A stretch of 64,000 nucleotides of DNA from Oecophyllibacter saccharovorans (GCF_006542375.1 NZ_CP038143.1:1488001-1552000), one strand, 5' to 3'; numbered from the stretch's first letter, positions 1 to 9,721 are shown. Notes: generated from the letters alone by a model not told the origin. Program-made: numbers and translations.

Positions 1-601
1 GTGCAAGCAGGGTGGCGTCATGGTCCTTCCAGGCGCGCAGCGGGTCAGGCCCGTCCACGCGCGAGGCGCTGAAGATGCCCTGCCACAGGGCCTGCAACGC
101 CTGATCCGGCGGCAGGTCGGGGAAGACCTGCGCCGCCCAGGCCGGAGTGGCGTTGGCGACGATGCACCAGTTGGTTGCAAACTGGCTGATGAGCTCCATC
201 GCCGGGCGGTTGGCGCGGCTGGCCGCACGGCTGGCGCGCGACAGGTGCTCGGGGTTCTGGCCTGCAAGCAGGGTGGGGTCGCCGCCGGTGATCGCCAGGC
301 GCGCAGCCCCCTCCCTGAAGGCGCGCGCCACGCCTTCGCCCATCCAGGCGGCTGCCGTGTCAAAGCTGGCCTCCGTGCCGTACTGAAAGCGCGCAAGCGT
401 GGTGACGTCATCGCTGTAAAGGGTGGTGACCAGACCGGCCCCCGCCCTGTAGGCGTGCTCGGTGATGCGGCGCACGAGCGGCACAGCGTCCAGCGGGGCC
501 GAAAGCACCACCTGCTGGCCGGGCTGCAGGTTCAGCCCCACCCGCACAGCGACTTCACCCAGGCGGTCGAGAAGCTGGTCGTGGGAAAGGGCGTCCGTCA
601 T
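1..601 (-). CDS. M29-family aminopeptidase, N-terminal part (runs off the left edge)
   Basis: Reading the minus strand from the ATG at 601 gives an uninterrupted 200-residue frame that leaves the window. The protein starts MTDALSHDQLLDRLGE and carries LQPGQQVVLSAPLDAVPLVR, the N-terminal signature I associate with thermophilic-type metallo-aminopeptidases of family M29 (AmpS/PepS). These cytoplasmic, metal-dependent enzymes remove N-terminal residues from peptides. The metal ligands lie in the missing C-terminal half. The start codon overlaps the hisC stop as ATGA, so the gene is probably translated from the same mRNA as hisC and the ankyrin gene. The family call is from memory of the conserved N-terminus; the open frame is directly visible. 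Confidence 0.75.
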   Translation of the reverse strand, partial: MTDALSHDQLLDRLGEVAVRVGLNLQPGQQVVLSAPLDAVPLVRRITEHAYRAGAGLVTTLYSDDVTTLARFQYGTEASFDTAAAWMGEGVARAFREGAARLAITGGDPTLLAGQNPEHLSRASRAASRANRPAMELISQFATNWCIVANATPAWAAQVFPDLPPDQALQALWQGIFSASRVDGPDPLRAWKDHDATLLA

Positions 602-1761
602 GGTGCTGGGGTCCTTGCAGCTGGGGGTTCACTGGCCGTTTCAGGCGCGGAGTCCGGTGCAGGCTCCGGGTCGCGCGCCGTTTCGCCTTCCGACACCGGC
701 ATGTCGCGGAGGATCTCGTGGAGCGCTTTCACCAGCGCCTGGCATTCATCCTCCGTGCCGATGGTCACGCGCAGCCAGTCCTGCAGGCGCGGCGTGTCGG
801 AGAGGTGGCGGACGAGAATGCCGCGATCGCGCAAGTCGCCTGCCAGTTTTTCGGCCGGTTGGGCGGGATGGCGCATGAGCAGGAAATTGGCGCGCGAGGG
901 CAGCACTTCAAAGCCTGAGCGGGCCAGCGTTTCAGCCAGGGCGTCACGCGTGCCAGCGATGCGGTTGACTGTTTCCTGCAACCATTGAACATCCTGGGTG
1001 GCGGCGATGGCGCCTGCCTGGGAGGTGCGGGAGAGGGGATAGGAATTGAAGCTGTCCTTGACGCGGTTGAGCCCTTCGATCAGTCCGGGCGCGCCCAGCG
1101 CGTAGCCGACCCGCAGCCCGGCCAGGCCTGAGGATTTGGAGAGGGTGCGCACGACCAGCAGGTTGTCAAAGCGTTTGATGAGCCCGACTGCCGATTGCGC
1201 GCCGAAATCCACATAGGCCTCATCAATGATGACCGTGCATTCCCGCTGCGCCTCCAGCAGGGTCTCAAGCGCACTTGCAGGCAGCGCCAGGCCGGTATGG
1301 GCGTTGGGGTTGGCGATGACGATGCCGCCGCTGGGCTGCACATAATCCTCCACATGGAGAGAGAAGTCAGGCCGCAGGGGGATGACCTGGTAGGGCTGGT
1401 CGTAAAGGGCGCAGTAGACGGGGTAGAAGCCGTAGGTGACATCGGCGAAGAGGGCCGGCCCCCTGTCCTGCAGCAGGGCGCGGAAGGCATGGGCCAGAAC
1501 CTCGTCGGAGCCGTTGCCGACAAAGACGTTTTCAGCCCCCAGCCCGTGCCGGGCGGCAATGGCCTGGCGCAGGGCCGTGGCCTCGGGGTCGGGGTAGAGG
1601 CGCAGGTTTTCGTCAGCGGCGTCGCGGATGGCAGCCAGGGCCCGGGGGCTTGGGGGGTAGGGGGATTCGTTGGTGTTGAGCTTGACCATGGGCGCTGACG
1701 GCTGCTCGCCCGGCACGTAGGGGCGCAGGGCGTGAACGCGCTTGTTCCAGAACCGGCTCAT
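598..1761 (-). CDS. hisC: Histidinol-phosphate aminotransferase
   Basis: This 387-residue fold-type I PLP aminotransferase converts histidinol phosphate and 2-oxoglutarate to imidazole-acetol phosphate and glutamate (in the reverse, biosynthetic sense) in histidine synthesis. Visible features are LNTNESPYPPSP near the N-terminus, VGNGSDEVL, the NPNAHTG loop (usually NPNNPTG), DEAYVDF, and the PLP lysine in RTLSKSSGLAGLRVGYALG. The last 35 or so residues are a Pro/Glu/Ala-rich tail not needed for the fold. It overlaps its neighbours on both sides by ATGA. HisC-type enzymes can also use aromatic substrates, so side activity on tyrosine or phenylalanine precursors is possible. Confidence 0.93.
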   Translation of the reverse strand: MSRFWNKRVHALRPYVPGEQPSAPMVKLNTNESPYPPSPRALAAIRDAADENLRLYPDPEATALRQAIAARHGLGAENVFVGNGSDEVLAHAFRALLQDRGPALFADVTYGFYPVYCALYDQPYQVIPLRPDFSLHVEDYVQPSGGIVIANPNAHTGLALPASALETLLEAQRECTVIIDEAYVDFGAQSAVGLIKRFDNLLVVRTLSKSSGLAGLRVGYALGAPGLIEGLNRVKDSFNSYPLSRTSQAGAIAATQDVQWLQETVNRIAGTRDALAETLARSGFEVLPSRANFLLMRHPAQPAEKLAGDLRDRGILVRHLSDTPRLQDWLRVTIGTEDECQALVKALHEILRDMPVSEGETARDPEPAPDSAPETASEPPAARTPAP

Positions 1762-2306
1762 GCGGGCGTGGCCCTGTTGTTTACAGCAGGACTTTCCGGG
1801 GCCGGGTCCTCAAAAAGCTTCAACCCCTGACGCTGGGCCAGGGCGCGGGCTGAAAGGCCGTCCATATCCGTGCGCTCGGGGTCTGCGCCGTGCTGCAGCA
1901 GCAGGCGGGCCATGTTCTCGCGCCCGAACATGATGGCGAACATCAGCGGCGTCCTGCCTGCATGGTTGGGGCGGTCCACTTCGGCGCCATGGGCGATGAG
2001 CAGCTCGGCCACGGGCTCCAGCCCCTTGAAGGCCACGCCTGCCAGGGCTGAGGCGCCCTTGTTGTCCAGCGCCTCAGGGTCTGCGCCGCGCTGCAGCAGC
2101 AGGCGGGCGGCTTCAAGCTGGTTGTTGTAGGTTGCGACCGTCAGCGGGGTGTAGCCGGCGCTATCGGCGCTGTTGACGGGCATGCCGGCATCGAGGAACT
2201 GGCCGAGAAGCTCGGTATCGCCACTGCGCGCGGCTTCGAAAAACAGGGCGGTGATCTGCTCGGGCGTGAAACTCGGTGCCGCCTGCCCCGTGCCGGATTG
2301 CGTCAT
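1758..2306 (-). CDS. Ankyrin-repeat protein
   Basis: This 182-residue protein is built from four to five ankyrin repeats, visible as recurring G-x-TPL-x-x-A and LLL-x-x-GADPE units (AGYTPLTVAT, LLLQRGADPEAL, GRTPLMFAIMFG, LLLQHGADPERT). There is no signal peptide or membrane segment, so it is probably a cytoplasmic protein-binding module; the partner cannot be told from sequence. It is first in the minus-strand run with hisC and the aminopeptidase, overlapping hisC by ATGA. Small single-domain ankyrin proteins of this size are common in alphaproteobacteria. The divergent gap to the transketolase gene (2307-2541) should hold promoters for both directions. Confidence 0.85.
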   Translation of the reverse strand: MTQSGTGQAAPSFTPEQITALFFEAARSGDTELLGQFLDAGMPVNSADSAGYTPLTVATYNNQLEAARLLLQRGADPEALDNKGASALAGVAFKGLEPVAELLIAHGAEVDRPNHAGRTPLMFAIMFGRENMARLLLQHGADPERTDMDGLSARALAQRQGLKLFEDPAPESPAVNNRATPA

Positions 2307-2541
2307 GTGGAGAACCCCTGCTGCGGATAAAGGCTTATTCTAGGCAGGATCGCCGGAGGGAAAAAGCCCAAACATGGCTTAAATATGGCTCAAAGAGACC
2401 TCCAGCCCATTGCGTCCCGCCGCACTTCGGGCCACCTCTTGATATCGGGGTGACTCCGGGCCGCGTGAGGGGATCTGGCTCCCCGGGCGCAACGGGCGGC
2501 AATCAGCCCCCTGATATCAATACAGTTACTCAACAGGAAAA

Positions 2542-4872
2542 GTGGCGACAGTGAAGCACGATCAGCAGCAGGGCGAGCCGGATAAACTGGAGAAACTCTC
2601 CATCGACACGATCCGCACCCTGTCGATGGATGCGGTGGAGAAGGCGAAGTCCGGCCATCCGGGCAGCGCGATGGGTCTGGCGCCTGCCATGTATGCGCTC
2701 TGGGCCAATGACCTGGTCTATGACCCTGCCGCCCCCCACTGGCCGGCGCGCGACCGCTTCGTGCTCTCGGGCGGCCATGTGTCGATGCTGCTTTACGCCA
2801 TGATCCACCTGGCAGGCATTGAAGAAGCGGTGGACGGCAAGACCACGGGCGCGCCCGCCCTCACTGTTGAGGACATCCGCAATTTCCGCCAGCTCGGCTC
2901 CCGCACGCCCGGCCATCCTGAATACGGCCACACCACCGGCGTGGAGGTCACCACCGGGCCTCTGGCGCAGGGTTGTGCCAATGCGGTGGGCATGGCCATG
3001 GCCCAGCGCTGGCTTGCCGCGCGTTACGACCGCCCGGGCTTCAGGCTTTTCGACTACCGGGTGACGGCCTTTGCGGGCGACGGCGACATGATGGAAGGCC
3101 TCAGCAGCGAGGCAGCCTCCCTGGCCGGGCATCTGGAGCTTGGCAACCTGACCTGGGTTTACGACCGCAACAGCATCTCAATCGAAGGCGACATCGCCCA
3201 GACCTTCACGGAAGATGTCGGCGCGCGCTTTAAGGCCTTCGGCTGGCATGTCATCGAGGTTGCCCAGGGCCAGGACGTCCGCGCGGTCACTGATGCGCTG
3301 CAGGCGGCCAGGCAGGAGACGTCGCGGCCGAGCCTGGTGATCATCAACACCGTGATCGGCTTCGGCGCGCCCGGCAAGGCGGGCAAGGCCTCGGCGCATG
3401 GCGAGCCGCTGGGAGCTGCCGAGCTGGAAGGGGCCAAGCGCGCTTACGGCTGGCCTGAGGACGCCCCGCCCTTCCACGTGCCTGAGGGCGTGCGCGAACA
3501 TGTCACCGGGGCGCTGTCTGCGCGCGGCACGCCCCGCCACCAGGCCTGGGAGAAGATGTTCGCTGACTACCGCAAAGCCTATCCGCAGGAAGCGGCCGAG
3601 CTGGACATGATCTTTTCAGGCCGGCTGCCGCGCGGCTGGGAGGAGATCCTGCCGCACTGGCCTGCCGACCCCAAGGGGATGGCCACCCGCCAGAGTGCGG
3701 GCGCAGCGCTCAACGCGCTCGCAGCCACCGTGCCGTGGATGGTGGGCGGGGCGGCCGATCTCGCGCCTTCCACCAAGACCACCATTGAGGGCGGCGGTGA
3801 CTTCCAGCCGCCCCGGTGGGGCGGCGCTTACGGCGGGCGCAACATCCGTTTCGGCGTGCGCGAGCAGGCCATGGGGGCGATCTGCAACGGCATGGCGCTG
3901 AGCGGGCTGCGCAGTTTCTGCGCCGGCTTCATGATCTTTTCCGACTACATGAAGCCGCCGATCCGCCTTTCTGCGCTGATGGGGCTGCCGGTCACTTATG
4001 TATTCACCCATGATTCCATCGGCGTGGGCGAGGACGGCCCCACCCACCAGCCGATCGAGCAGCTCGCCCAGCTGCGCGCCACCCCCAACCTGACCGTCAT
4101 CCGCCCCGCTGACGCCAATGAGGCGGCTGAAGCCTGGCGGGTGGTCATGAAGCATGACACCGGCCCCGTGGCGCTGGCGCTCACGCGCCAGGCGGTTCCC
4201 ACGCTTGACCGCACGAAATATGCGCCTGCCTCCCTGCTGGCGATGGGCGGTTACGTGCTGGCCAATGCGGGCGGCAACCGGCCCGAGGTCATCCTGATGG
4301 CCAGCGGCTCTGAAGTGCCGCTGGTGGTGGCTGCCTATGAGCGCCTGGTGGCTGAAGGGGTGCGCGCGCGCGTGGTGTCGCTGCCGAGCTGGGAGCTGTT
4401 CGAAGCGCAGGAGGAGATCTACCGCCGTTCTGTCCTGCCGCCCTTTGTCAAGGCGCGCGTCGGGGTGGAGATGGGCGCGCCGCTGGGCTGGGATCGCTAC
4501 GTGGGGCCTGAAGGCACCATGATCGCCATGCGCGATTTCGGCGTCTCGGCTCCAGCCCCTGAGCTGATGGCGCAGTACGGCTTCACGGTGGACAATATCT
4601 GCAAGGCCGCCCGCGCCCAGATCGCAGCCCACCGCCCGCCCGAAAAGCCCCGCGCTGAAGCGAGAAGTTGCCCTTATCCCCATGGGGAGGGCGCGCCGGC
4701 CGCTCAGGCTCAGGATACGGGGGCCCAGGCTGCAGGAGCGCATGACCCGCACAGCCAGCTGGCCCAGGCGGGCATGCAGTGCGGGGGCTCGCGCCTGCTG
4801 GCCGAGCTGCGGGCGAAAGAAGCGGCCCGCAAGGAAGCTGAGCAGAAAGAGACAGATCAGGATCAGGATTGA
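2542..4872 (+). CDS. tkt: Transketolase
   Basis: This 776-residue ThDP-dependent transketolase transfers two-carbon ketol units between pentose and triose/hexose phosphates in the non-oxidative pentose phosphate pathway. It shows the N-terminal KSGHPGSAMG, the ThDP-binding GDG...N motif (GDGDMMEG followed by WVYDRNS), the central pyrimidine domain (RNIRFGVREQAMGAI), and the phosphate-binding HDSIGVGEDGPTHQP. The start is GTG at 2542 behind AGGAAAA. The usual fold ends near residue 690; a further 80 or so residues form a Pro/Ala/Gln/Lys-rich, probably disordered tail that is atypical of the family. It opens the sugar-phosphate gene run and precedes the tal-pgi fusion, so the products are metabolically consecutive. 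Confidence 0.97.
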   Translation: MATVKHDQQQGEPDKLEKLSIDTIRTLSMDAVEKAKSGHPGSAMGLAPAMYALWANDLVYDPAAPHWPARDRFVLSGGHVSMLLYAMIHLAGIEEAVDGKTTGAPALTVEDIRNFRQLGSRTPGHPEYGHTTGVEVTTGPLAQGCANAVGMAMAQRWLAARYDRPGFRLFDYRVTAFAGDGDMMEGLSSEAASLAGHLELGNLTWVYDRNSISIEGDIAQTFTEDVGARFKAFGWHVIEVAQGQDVRAVTDALQAARQETSRPSLVIINTVIGFGAPGKAGKASAHGEPLGAAELEGAKRAYGWPEDAPPFHVPEGVREHVTGALSARGTPRHQAWEKMFADYRKAYPQEAAELDMIFSGRLPRGWEEILPHWPADPKGMATRQSAGAALNALAATVPWMVGGAADLAPSTKTTIEGGGDFQPPRWGGAYGGRNIRFGVREQAMGAICNGMALSGLRSFCAGFMIFSDYMKPPIRLSALMGLPVTYVFTHDSIGVGEDGPTHQPIEQLAQLRATPNLTVIRPADANEAAEAWRVVMKHDTGPVALALTRQAVPTLDRTKYAPASLLAMGGYVLANAGGNRPEVILMASGSEVPLVVAAYERLVAEGVRARVVSLPSWELFEAQEEIYRRSVLPPFVKARVGVEMGAPLGWDRYVGPEGTMIAMRDFGVSAPAPELMAQYGFTVDNICKAARAQIAAHRPPEKPRAEARSCPYPHGEGAPAAQAQDTGAQAAGAHDPHSQLAQAGMQCGGSRLLAELRAKEAARKEAEQKETDQDQD

Positions 4873-4927
4873 GACGGCCTGAAACAGGCGCCTGAAACAC
4901 GAGCCGGGAAACAGGGGCCGGGGCACT

Positions 4928-4945
4928 GGACAGGCGCGCCTGTCC
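4928..4945. repeat. Perfect 18-bp palindrome between tkt and tal-pgi
   Basis: GGACAGGCG followed by CGCCTGTCC forms a perfect inverted repeat with no loop, 40-60 nt before the tal-pgi start. No T tract follows, so it is not a classical terminator. It could be an mRNA-processing hairpin or an operator; the sequence does not decide. Confidence 0.4.
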
Positions 4946-4987
4946 TGCGGCAGCCTGAGGGGCAATGAAATGAAGGAGAAGGCTGCA

Positions 4988-7933
4988 ATGGCTGAAGCGT
5001 CTGCTGGCAGAACCGACAACCCGCTCAAGCGCCTGGCTGGCTGCGGGCAGGCGCCGTGGCTGGACTTCATCAGCCGCGACTTCATTGCCAGCGGCGATCT
5101 CTACAGGCTGGTGCAGGAGGACGGGATCACGGGCGTGACCTCCAACCCGGCCATCTTTGAAAAAGCCATCGGCCAGGGCGAGGAATATGCGCCTGAGATC
5201 GCCCGCCTGCTGCAGGAGGACAAGCTCCTGCGGCGTGAGCAGATCTATGAACGCCTGGCCATCGAGGACATCCGCGGCGCGTGCGAAGTGCTCAAGCCGG
5301 TCTATGAGGCCACGTCAGGCCGTGACGGCTATGTCAGCTTCGAGGTTTCCCCTTTTCTGGCCCATGACAGCTGGGAGACCGAGCAGGAAGCTCACCGTCT
5401 CTGGGAGGCGGTTGACCGCCCCAATCTGATGATCAAATTGCCTGCCACCGATGTAGGGGTAGAAGAAACGAAAACCCTTACCGCGCAGGGGATCAACGTC
5501 AACGTGACGCTGCTCTTCTCGGTTGCGACTTACGCGCGGGTGCTCGAGGCCTATCTGCGCGGGCTGGAACAGCGTGTCGCCAGGGGCAAGGACATCAGAC
5601 AGGTTGCAGGCGTGGCGTCCTTCTTCATCAGCCGGATCGACAGCGCGGTGGATGGGGAGATCGACCGCCGCCTGGCCGAAGGCGACCCTGACAGCGCAGC
5701 CTTGAAGGCCTTGCGCGGCAAGGTGGCGGTGGCCTGCGGCGTGCTGGCTTACGCGCATCTGCAGGAGGTCCTGGCCTCCCCGCGCTGGGCGGCTCTGGCG
5801 GCCAAGGGTGCGCAGCCCCAGCGCCTGCTCTGGGCCAGCACCAGCACGAAGGACAAGGCCTACAGCGACACCAAATATGTCGAAGCGCTCATCGGGGCCC
5901 ATACGGTCGACACCCTGCCGCCTGTCACGCTGGCGGCCTTCCGCGATCACGGCACGGTGCGCCAGAGCCTGCCTGGCGACGTGGAGGCGGCGCGTGCGGT
6001 CATCGCCGAGGCTGAGCGGCTGGGGCTTGACCTGCCGAAAATGTCTGAAAAGCTCCTGGCTGAAGGCTGCACGGCCTTCGAGAAGGCTTTTGAGACATTG
6101 CTGGACGCTGTGGAAGCCCGGCGCATGGAAGTCCTGGGCATCAGCGAGCCGATCGCCCCGAAGCTCATTTCCTGTAAGGATGCCTATCCTCTCTGGGTCG
6201 AGGAAACAGCGAGTTGTTGCTATTTCACTCCGGATTGCGAAGACGATGAATTGATCCAGCGCATCTGGGAACGCGATCCCAAGATCTGGACAGGCGGCAG
6301 GGAAGGGGAGTGGCTGGGCTGGCTGTCCGCCCCGCGCGATGGTCTTGAGCACATCAAGCAGTATGAAGACTTCGCGCGTGACGTGAAGGCGGGCGGTTAC
6401 ACTGACGTTCTGCTGCTTGGCATGGGCGGCTCCAGCCTTGGGCCTGAGGTGCTGAAGGAAGTGTTCGGCCATGTTCCTGGCTGGCCTGAGCTGCACGTGC
6501 TCGACAGCACGGACCCCGAGCAGGTGGCGGAAATGGCTGCCAAAGTGAATCTGGCCAAGACGCTGTTCATCGTCTCGAGCAAGTCGGGCAGCACGCTGGA
6601 GCCCAATATTCTGTTTGCCTATTTCTGGGCTGCGGCTGAGAAGGCGCTGGGCAAGGCGCCCGGGGCGCATTTTGTTGCGGTGACGGACCCGAACTCCTCG
6701 ATGGAGAAGACAGCCAAGGAACACGGGTTCGGGCATATTTTCTTCGGCAATGCGCAGATCGGCGGCCGATATTCTGTGCTGTCGCCCTTCGGCATGGTGC
6801 CTGCTGCGGCTGCGGGTTACAACGTGCGCGGCCTGCTCGAGAATGCCTTGCTGATGGCCGACCGGTGCAACCCCGAAGACGCTTGGGATGCTTTAAGTCT
6901 TGGAAAAGGCCTGGGGTGTGTCGGCAGATCCTCCTCCAGAGACAAAGTGACTTTTGTGGGCAGCGGCAAGCTGGCGGCTGTGGGGGCCTGGCTTGAGCAG
7001 CTGCTTGCCGAGAGCACCGGCAAGCAGGGCAAAGCTCTGATCCCGATCATAGGCGAAGCCCCAGGTGCGCCTGACAAATATGGCGAAGACCGTTTCTTCA
7101 TCAATCTGCGCATGGCGGGTGAAGCGCAGGATCCCAAGCTGAAGGCCTTGCTGGAGGTTGACGATCTATCGATGGCTCCCACTTGGGTGGATGAGAAATA
7201 CCCCAGCTATGAAATCCAGATGGATAACCTGCTGCAGCTGGGACAGGTCTTCTACCTGTTTGAGTTCGCCACCGCCGTGGCAGCGGCGATGATGGAGGTC
7301 AATCCGTTCGATCAACCTGATGTGGAAGTCAGCAAGGTCGAAACCCGCAAGCTGCTTTCAACTTGTGAGCAGACCGGCAAGCTCCCGCCCGAGGAACCCT
7401 TTGCCGTGGACGGAGACCTTGCCTTCTACGCCGATCCCAAAAACGCTGAAGCCCTCGAGAAAGCTGCAGGCGGGCGCACGGATGCGGTATCGCTGCTCAA
7501 GGCGCAGCTTGAGCGCGTGAAGCCTGGCGATTACGTGGGGCTGCTTGCCTATATCGCCCGCACGCCCGGCCACATCGCCTGGACGCAGGAGGTGCGGCAC
7601 ATGCTGCGCGACGGCCTGCATGTGGCGACAGCGGCCGAGTTCGGGCCGCGCTTTCTGCACTCCACCGGCCAGGCCTACAAGGGCGGGCCCAACACGGGGG
7701 TGTTCCTGCAGGTGACGTCCGACAAGGCGAAAGACCTGGAGATCCCGGGCCATCCCTACACGTTCGGGGTGGTGCAGGCGGCGCAGGCGCGGGGGGATTT
7801 CGACGTGCTGGCCGCGCGTGACCGGCGCGCGCTGCGGGTGCATATCCGCGGGCCGCTGGAGGAGGGGCTGAAAAAATTGTCACAGGCCCTTCAAATCGCT
7901 TTGAAAGAGGCAGATCATGTACGCGGTTCCTGA
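4988..7933 (+). CDS. tal-pgi: Bifunctional transaldolase / glucose-6-phosphate isomerase
   Basis: This 981-residue fusion has two parts. Residues 1 to about 390 are a transaldolase (GVTSNPAIFEKAI; Schiff-base lysine in NLMIKLPAT; LLWASTSTKDKAYSDTKYV). Residues from about 430 onward are a phosphoglucose isomerase ([49 protein letters not shown] and the catalytic-lysine block FDQPDVEVSKVE). It links the non-oxidative pentose phosphate pathway to fructose/glucose 6-phosphate. I chose ATG 4988 because AAGGAG ends 9 nt upstream; ATG 4970 puts that ribosome site inside the gene. The linker and a central stretch differ sharply from the adjacent pgi copy, while flanking stretches are almost identical, a mosaic suggesting gene conversion. 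Such fusions are characteristic of acetic acid bacteria. Confidence 0.95.
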   Translation: MAEASAGRTDNPLKRLAGCGQAPWLDFISRDFIASGDLYRLVQEDGITGVTSNPAIFEKAIGQGEEYAPEIARLLQEDKLLRREQIYERLAIEDIRGACEVLKPVYEATSGRDGYVSFEVSPFLAHDSWETEQEAHRLWEAVDRPNLMIKLPATDVGVEETKTLTAQGINVNVTLLFSVATYARVLEAYLRGLEQRVARGKDIRQVAGVASFFISRIDSAVDGEIDRRLAEGDPDSAALKALRGKVAVACGVLAYAHLQEVLASPRWAALAAKGAQPQRLLWASTSTKDKAYSDTKYVEALIGAHTVDTLPPVTLAAFRDHGTVRQSLPGDVEAARAVIAEAERLGLDLPKMSEKLLAEGCTAFEKAFETLLDAVEARRMEVLGISEPIAPKLISCKDAYPLWVEETASCCYFTPDCEDDELIQRIWERDPKIWTGGREGEWLGWLSAPRDGLEHIKQYEDFARDVKAGGYTDVLLLGMGGSSLGPEVLKEVFGHVPGWPELHVLDSTDPEQVAEMAAKVNLAKTLFIVSSKSGSTLEPNILFAYFWAAAEKALGKAPGAHFVAVTDPNSSMEKTAKEHGFGHIFFGNAQIGGRYSVLSPFGMVPAAAAGYNVRGLLENALLMADRCNPEDAWDALSLGKGLGCVGRSSSRDKVTFVGSGKLAAVGAWLEQLLAESTGKQGKALIPIIGEAPGAPDKYGEDRFFINLRMAGEAQDPKLKALLEVDDLSMAPTWVDEKYPSYEIQMDNLLQLGQVFYLFEFATAVAAAMMEVNPFDQPDVEVSKVETRKLLSTCEQTGKLPPEEPFAVDGDLAFYADPKNAEALEKAAGGRTDAVSLLKAQLERVKPGDYVGLLAYIARTPGHIAWTQEVRHMLRDGLHVATAAEFGPRFLHSTGQAYKGGPNTGVFLQVTSDKAKDLEIPGHPYTFGVVQAAQARGDFDVLAARDRRALRVHIRGPLEEGLKKLSQALQIALKEADHVRGS

Positions 7934-7980
7934 CCGAGTCAGAGTCTGCCGCTCGGCCTGCAGTTGTGGAGACATGTCAT

Positions 7981-9717
7981 ATGTCCGTTCCTGGTAACAA
8001 ACTTCTCTCCCTCTCTTTCGCTCTTCCCGAGCAGGTGGCTGCGGGCGTAACCGCTGCCCTGCAGAGCTGGGCGCGCGACAAGCGCGTTCAGCGCATCTGG
8101 GAACGCGATCCCAAGGTGTGGACGGGCGGCAAGGAAGGGGAGTGGCTGGGCTGGCTGTCTGCCCCGCGCGACGGGCTTGAGCACATCAAGCAATATGAAG
8201 ACTTCGCGCGTGACGTGAAGGCAGGCGGTTACACGGACGTTCTGCTGCTTGGCATGGGGGGCTCCAGCCTTGGCCCTGAGGTGCTGAAGGAAGTGTTCGG
8301 CCATGTTCCGGGTTGGCCTGAGCTGCACGTGCTCGACAGCACGGACCCCGAGCAGGTGGCGGAAATGGCTGCCAAAGTGGATCTGGCCAAGACGCTGTTC
8401 ATCGTCTCGAGCAAGTCGGGCAGCACGCTGGAGCCCAACATCCTGTTTGCCTATTTCTGGGCTGCCGCTGAGAAGGCGCTGGGCAAGCCGCCCGGGGCGC
8501 ATTTTGTTGCGGTGACGGACCCGAACTCCTCGATGGAGAAGACGGCGAAGGAACACGGGTTCGGGCATATTTTCTTTGGCAATGCGCAGATCGGCGGCCG
8601 GTATTCTGTGCTGTCGCCCTTCGGCATGGTGCCTGCTGCGGCTGCGGGTTACAACGTGCGCGGCCTGCTCGAGAATGCCCTGCTGATGGCTGAGGCCTGC
8701 ACCAACGTGCCGCCAGAAGTCAATCCAGGCGTGGAACTCGGCCTGGCGCTGGGCGTTGCGGCCACCCGCCTTGACTGTGACAAGGTCACCTATGTCGGCA
8801 GCAAAAAGCTTGCAGCCGTGGGCGCGTGGCTTGAGCAGCTCATCGCTGAAAGCACCGGCAAGATAGGCAAGGGGCTGGTGCCGATCGACGCTGAGGCGCT
8901 GAGCGGGCCGGAAGCTTACGGCCGCGACCGTTTCTTCGTTGATCTGCGCCTGGCCGGTGAAGCGCCCAACCCCAAGCTCAAGCCCCTGGAGGCGGCGGGC
9001 TTCCCGGTGGTCGACATCCAGCTGGCTGACCTGCTGCAGCTGGGCCAGGCTTTCTTCCTGTTCGAGTTCGCCACCGCCGTGGCGGGTGTGGAGCTTGGGA
9101 TCGACCCGTTTGATCAGCCGGACGTGGAGTTCAGCAAGGTCGAGACGCGCAAGCTGACCACAGCCTACGGGGAAACAGGCAAGCTCCCCCCTGAAGAGCC
9201 GTTTGCGGTGGACGGAGACCTTGCTTTCTACGCCAACCCCAAAAACGCTGAAGCCCTCAGCAAGGCTGCAGGCGGGCGCCTGGACGCGGTATCGCTCCTC
9301 AAGGCGCAGCTTGAGCGCGTGAAGCCTGGCGATTACGTGGGTCTGCTTGCCTATATCGCCCGCACGCCCGGCCACATCGCCTGGGCGCAGGAGGTGCGGC
9401 ACATGCTGCGCGACGGCCTGCATGTGGCGACAGCCGCTGAATTCGGGCCGCGCTTTCTGCACTCCACCGGCCAGGCCTACAAGGGCGGGCCCAACACGGG
9501 GGTGTTCCTGCAGGTGACGTCCGACAAGGCCAAAGACCTGGAGATCCCGGGCCATCCCTACACGTTCGGGGTGGTGCAGGCGGCGCAGGCGCGGGGGGAT
9601 TTCGACGTGCTGGCCGCGCGTGACCGGCGCGCGCTGCGGGTGCATATCCGCGGGCCGCTGGAGGAGGGGCTGAAGAAGCTGGAGAGGGACCTGAAAACCG
9701 CTCTGAAAGGAAGTTGA
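7981..9717 (+). CDS. pgi: Glucose-6-phosphate isomerase domain protein (tandem copy lacking transaldolase)
   Basis: This 578-residue protein matches the isomerase half of the preceding tal-pgi gene, including [49 protein letters not shown] and [12 protein letters not shown], so the isomerase active site looks complete. It has no transaldolase domain. ATG 7981 is preferred over GTG 7966 because GGAGA lies 8 nt upstream. Residues 1-35 resemble a Tal-Pgi inter-domain linker ([19 protein letters not shown]), so this copy probably arose from a complete fusion gene that lost its 5' half. The last 130 codons are nearly identical to copy 1; the middle third is divergent. Either copy could supply glucose-6-phosphate/fructose-6-phosphate interconversion. 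Confidence 0.93.
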   Translation: MSVPGNKLLSLSFALPEQVAAGVTAALQSWARDKRVQRIWERDPKVWTGGKEGEWLGWLSAPRDGLEHIKQYEDFARDVKAGGYTDVLLLGMGGSSLGPEVLKEVFGHVPGWPELHVLDSTDPEQVAEMAAKVDLAKTLFIVSSKSGSTLEPNILFAYFWAAAEKALGKPPGAHFVAVTDPNSSMEKTAKEHGFGHIFFGNAQIGGRYSVLSPFGMVPAAAAGYNVRGLLENALLMAEACTNVPPEVNPGVELGLALGVAATRLDCDKVTYVGSKKLAAVGAWLEQLIAESTGKIGKGLVPIDAEALSGPEAYGRDRFFVDLRLAGEAPNPKLKPLEAAGFPVVDIQLADLLQLGQAFFLFEFATAVAGVELGIDPFDQPDVEFSKVETRKLTTAYGETGKLPPEEPFAVDGDLAFYANPKNAEALSKAAGGRLDAVSLLKAQLERVKPGDYVGLLAYIARTPGHIAWAQEVRHMLRDGLHVATAAEFGPRFLHSTGQAYKGGPNTGVFLQVTSDKAKDLEIPGHPYTFGVVQAAQARGDFDVLAARDRRALRVHIRGPLEEGLKKLERDLKTALKGS

Positions 9718-9721
9718 TTAT

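Noticed and set aside
3616-5085. Long minus-strand open frame (489 codons) opposite tkt
   Set aside because: It lies antisense to strongly conserved transketolase and shows an Arg/His/Gly-rich shadow composition typical of high-GC reverse frames.
7939-9645. Long minus-strand open frame (568 codons) opposite pgi
   Set aside because: It mirrors a well-conserved isomerase gene; a similar shadow occurs opposite the first copy. Codon pattern explains it.
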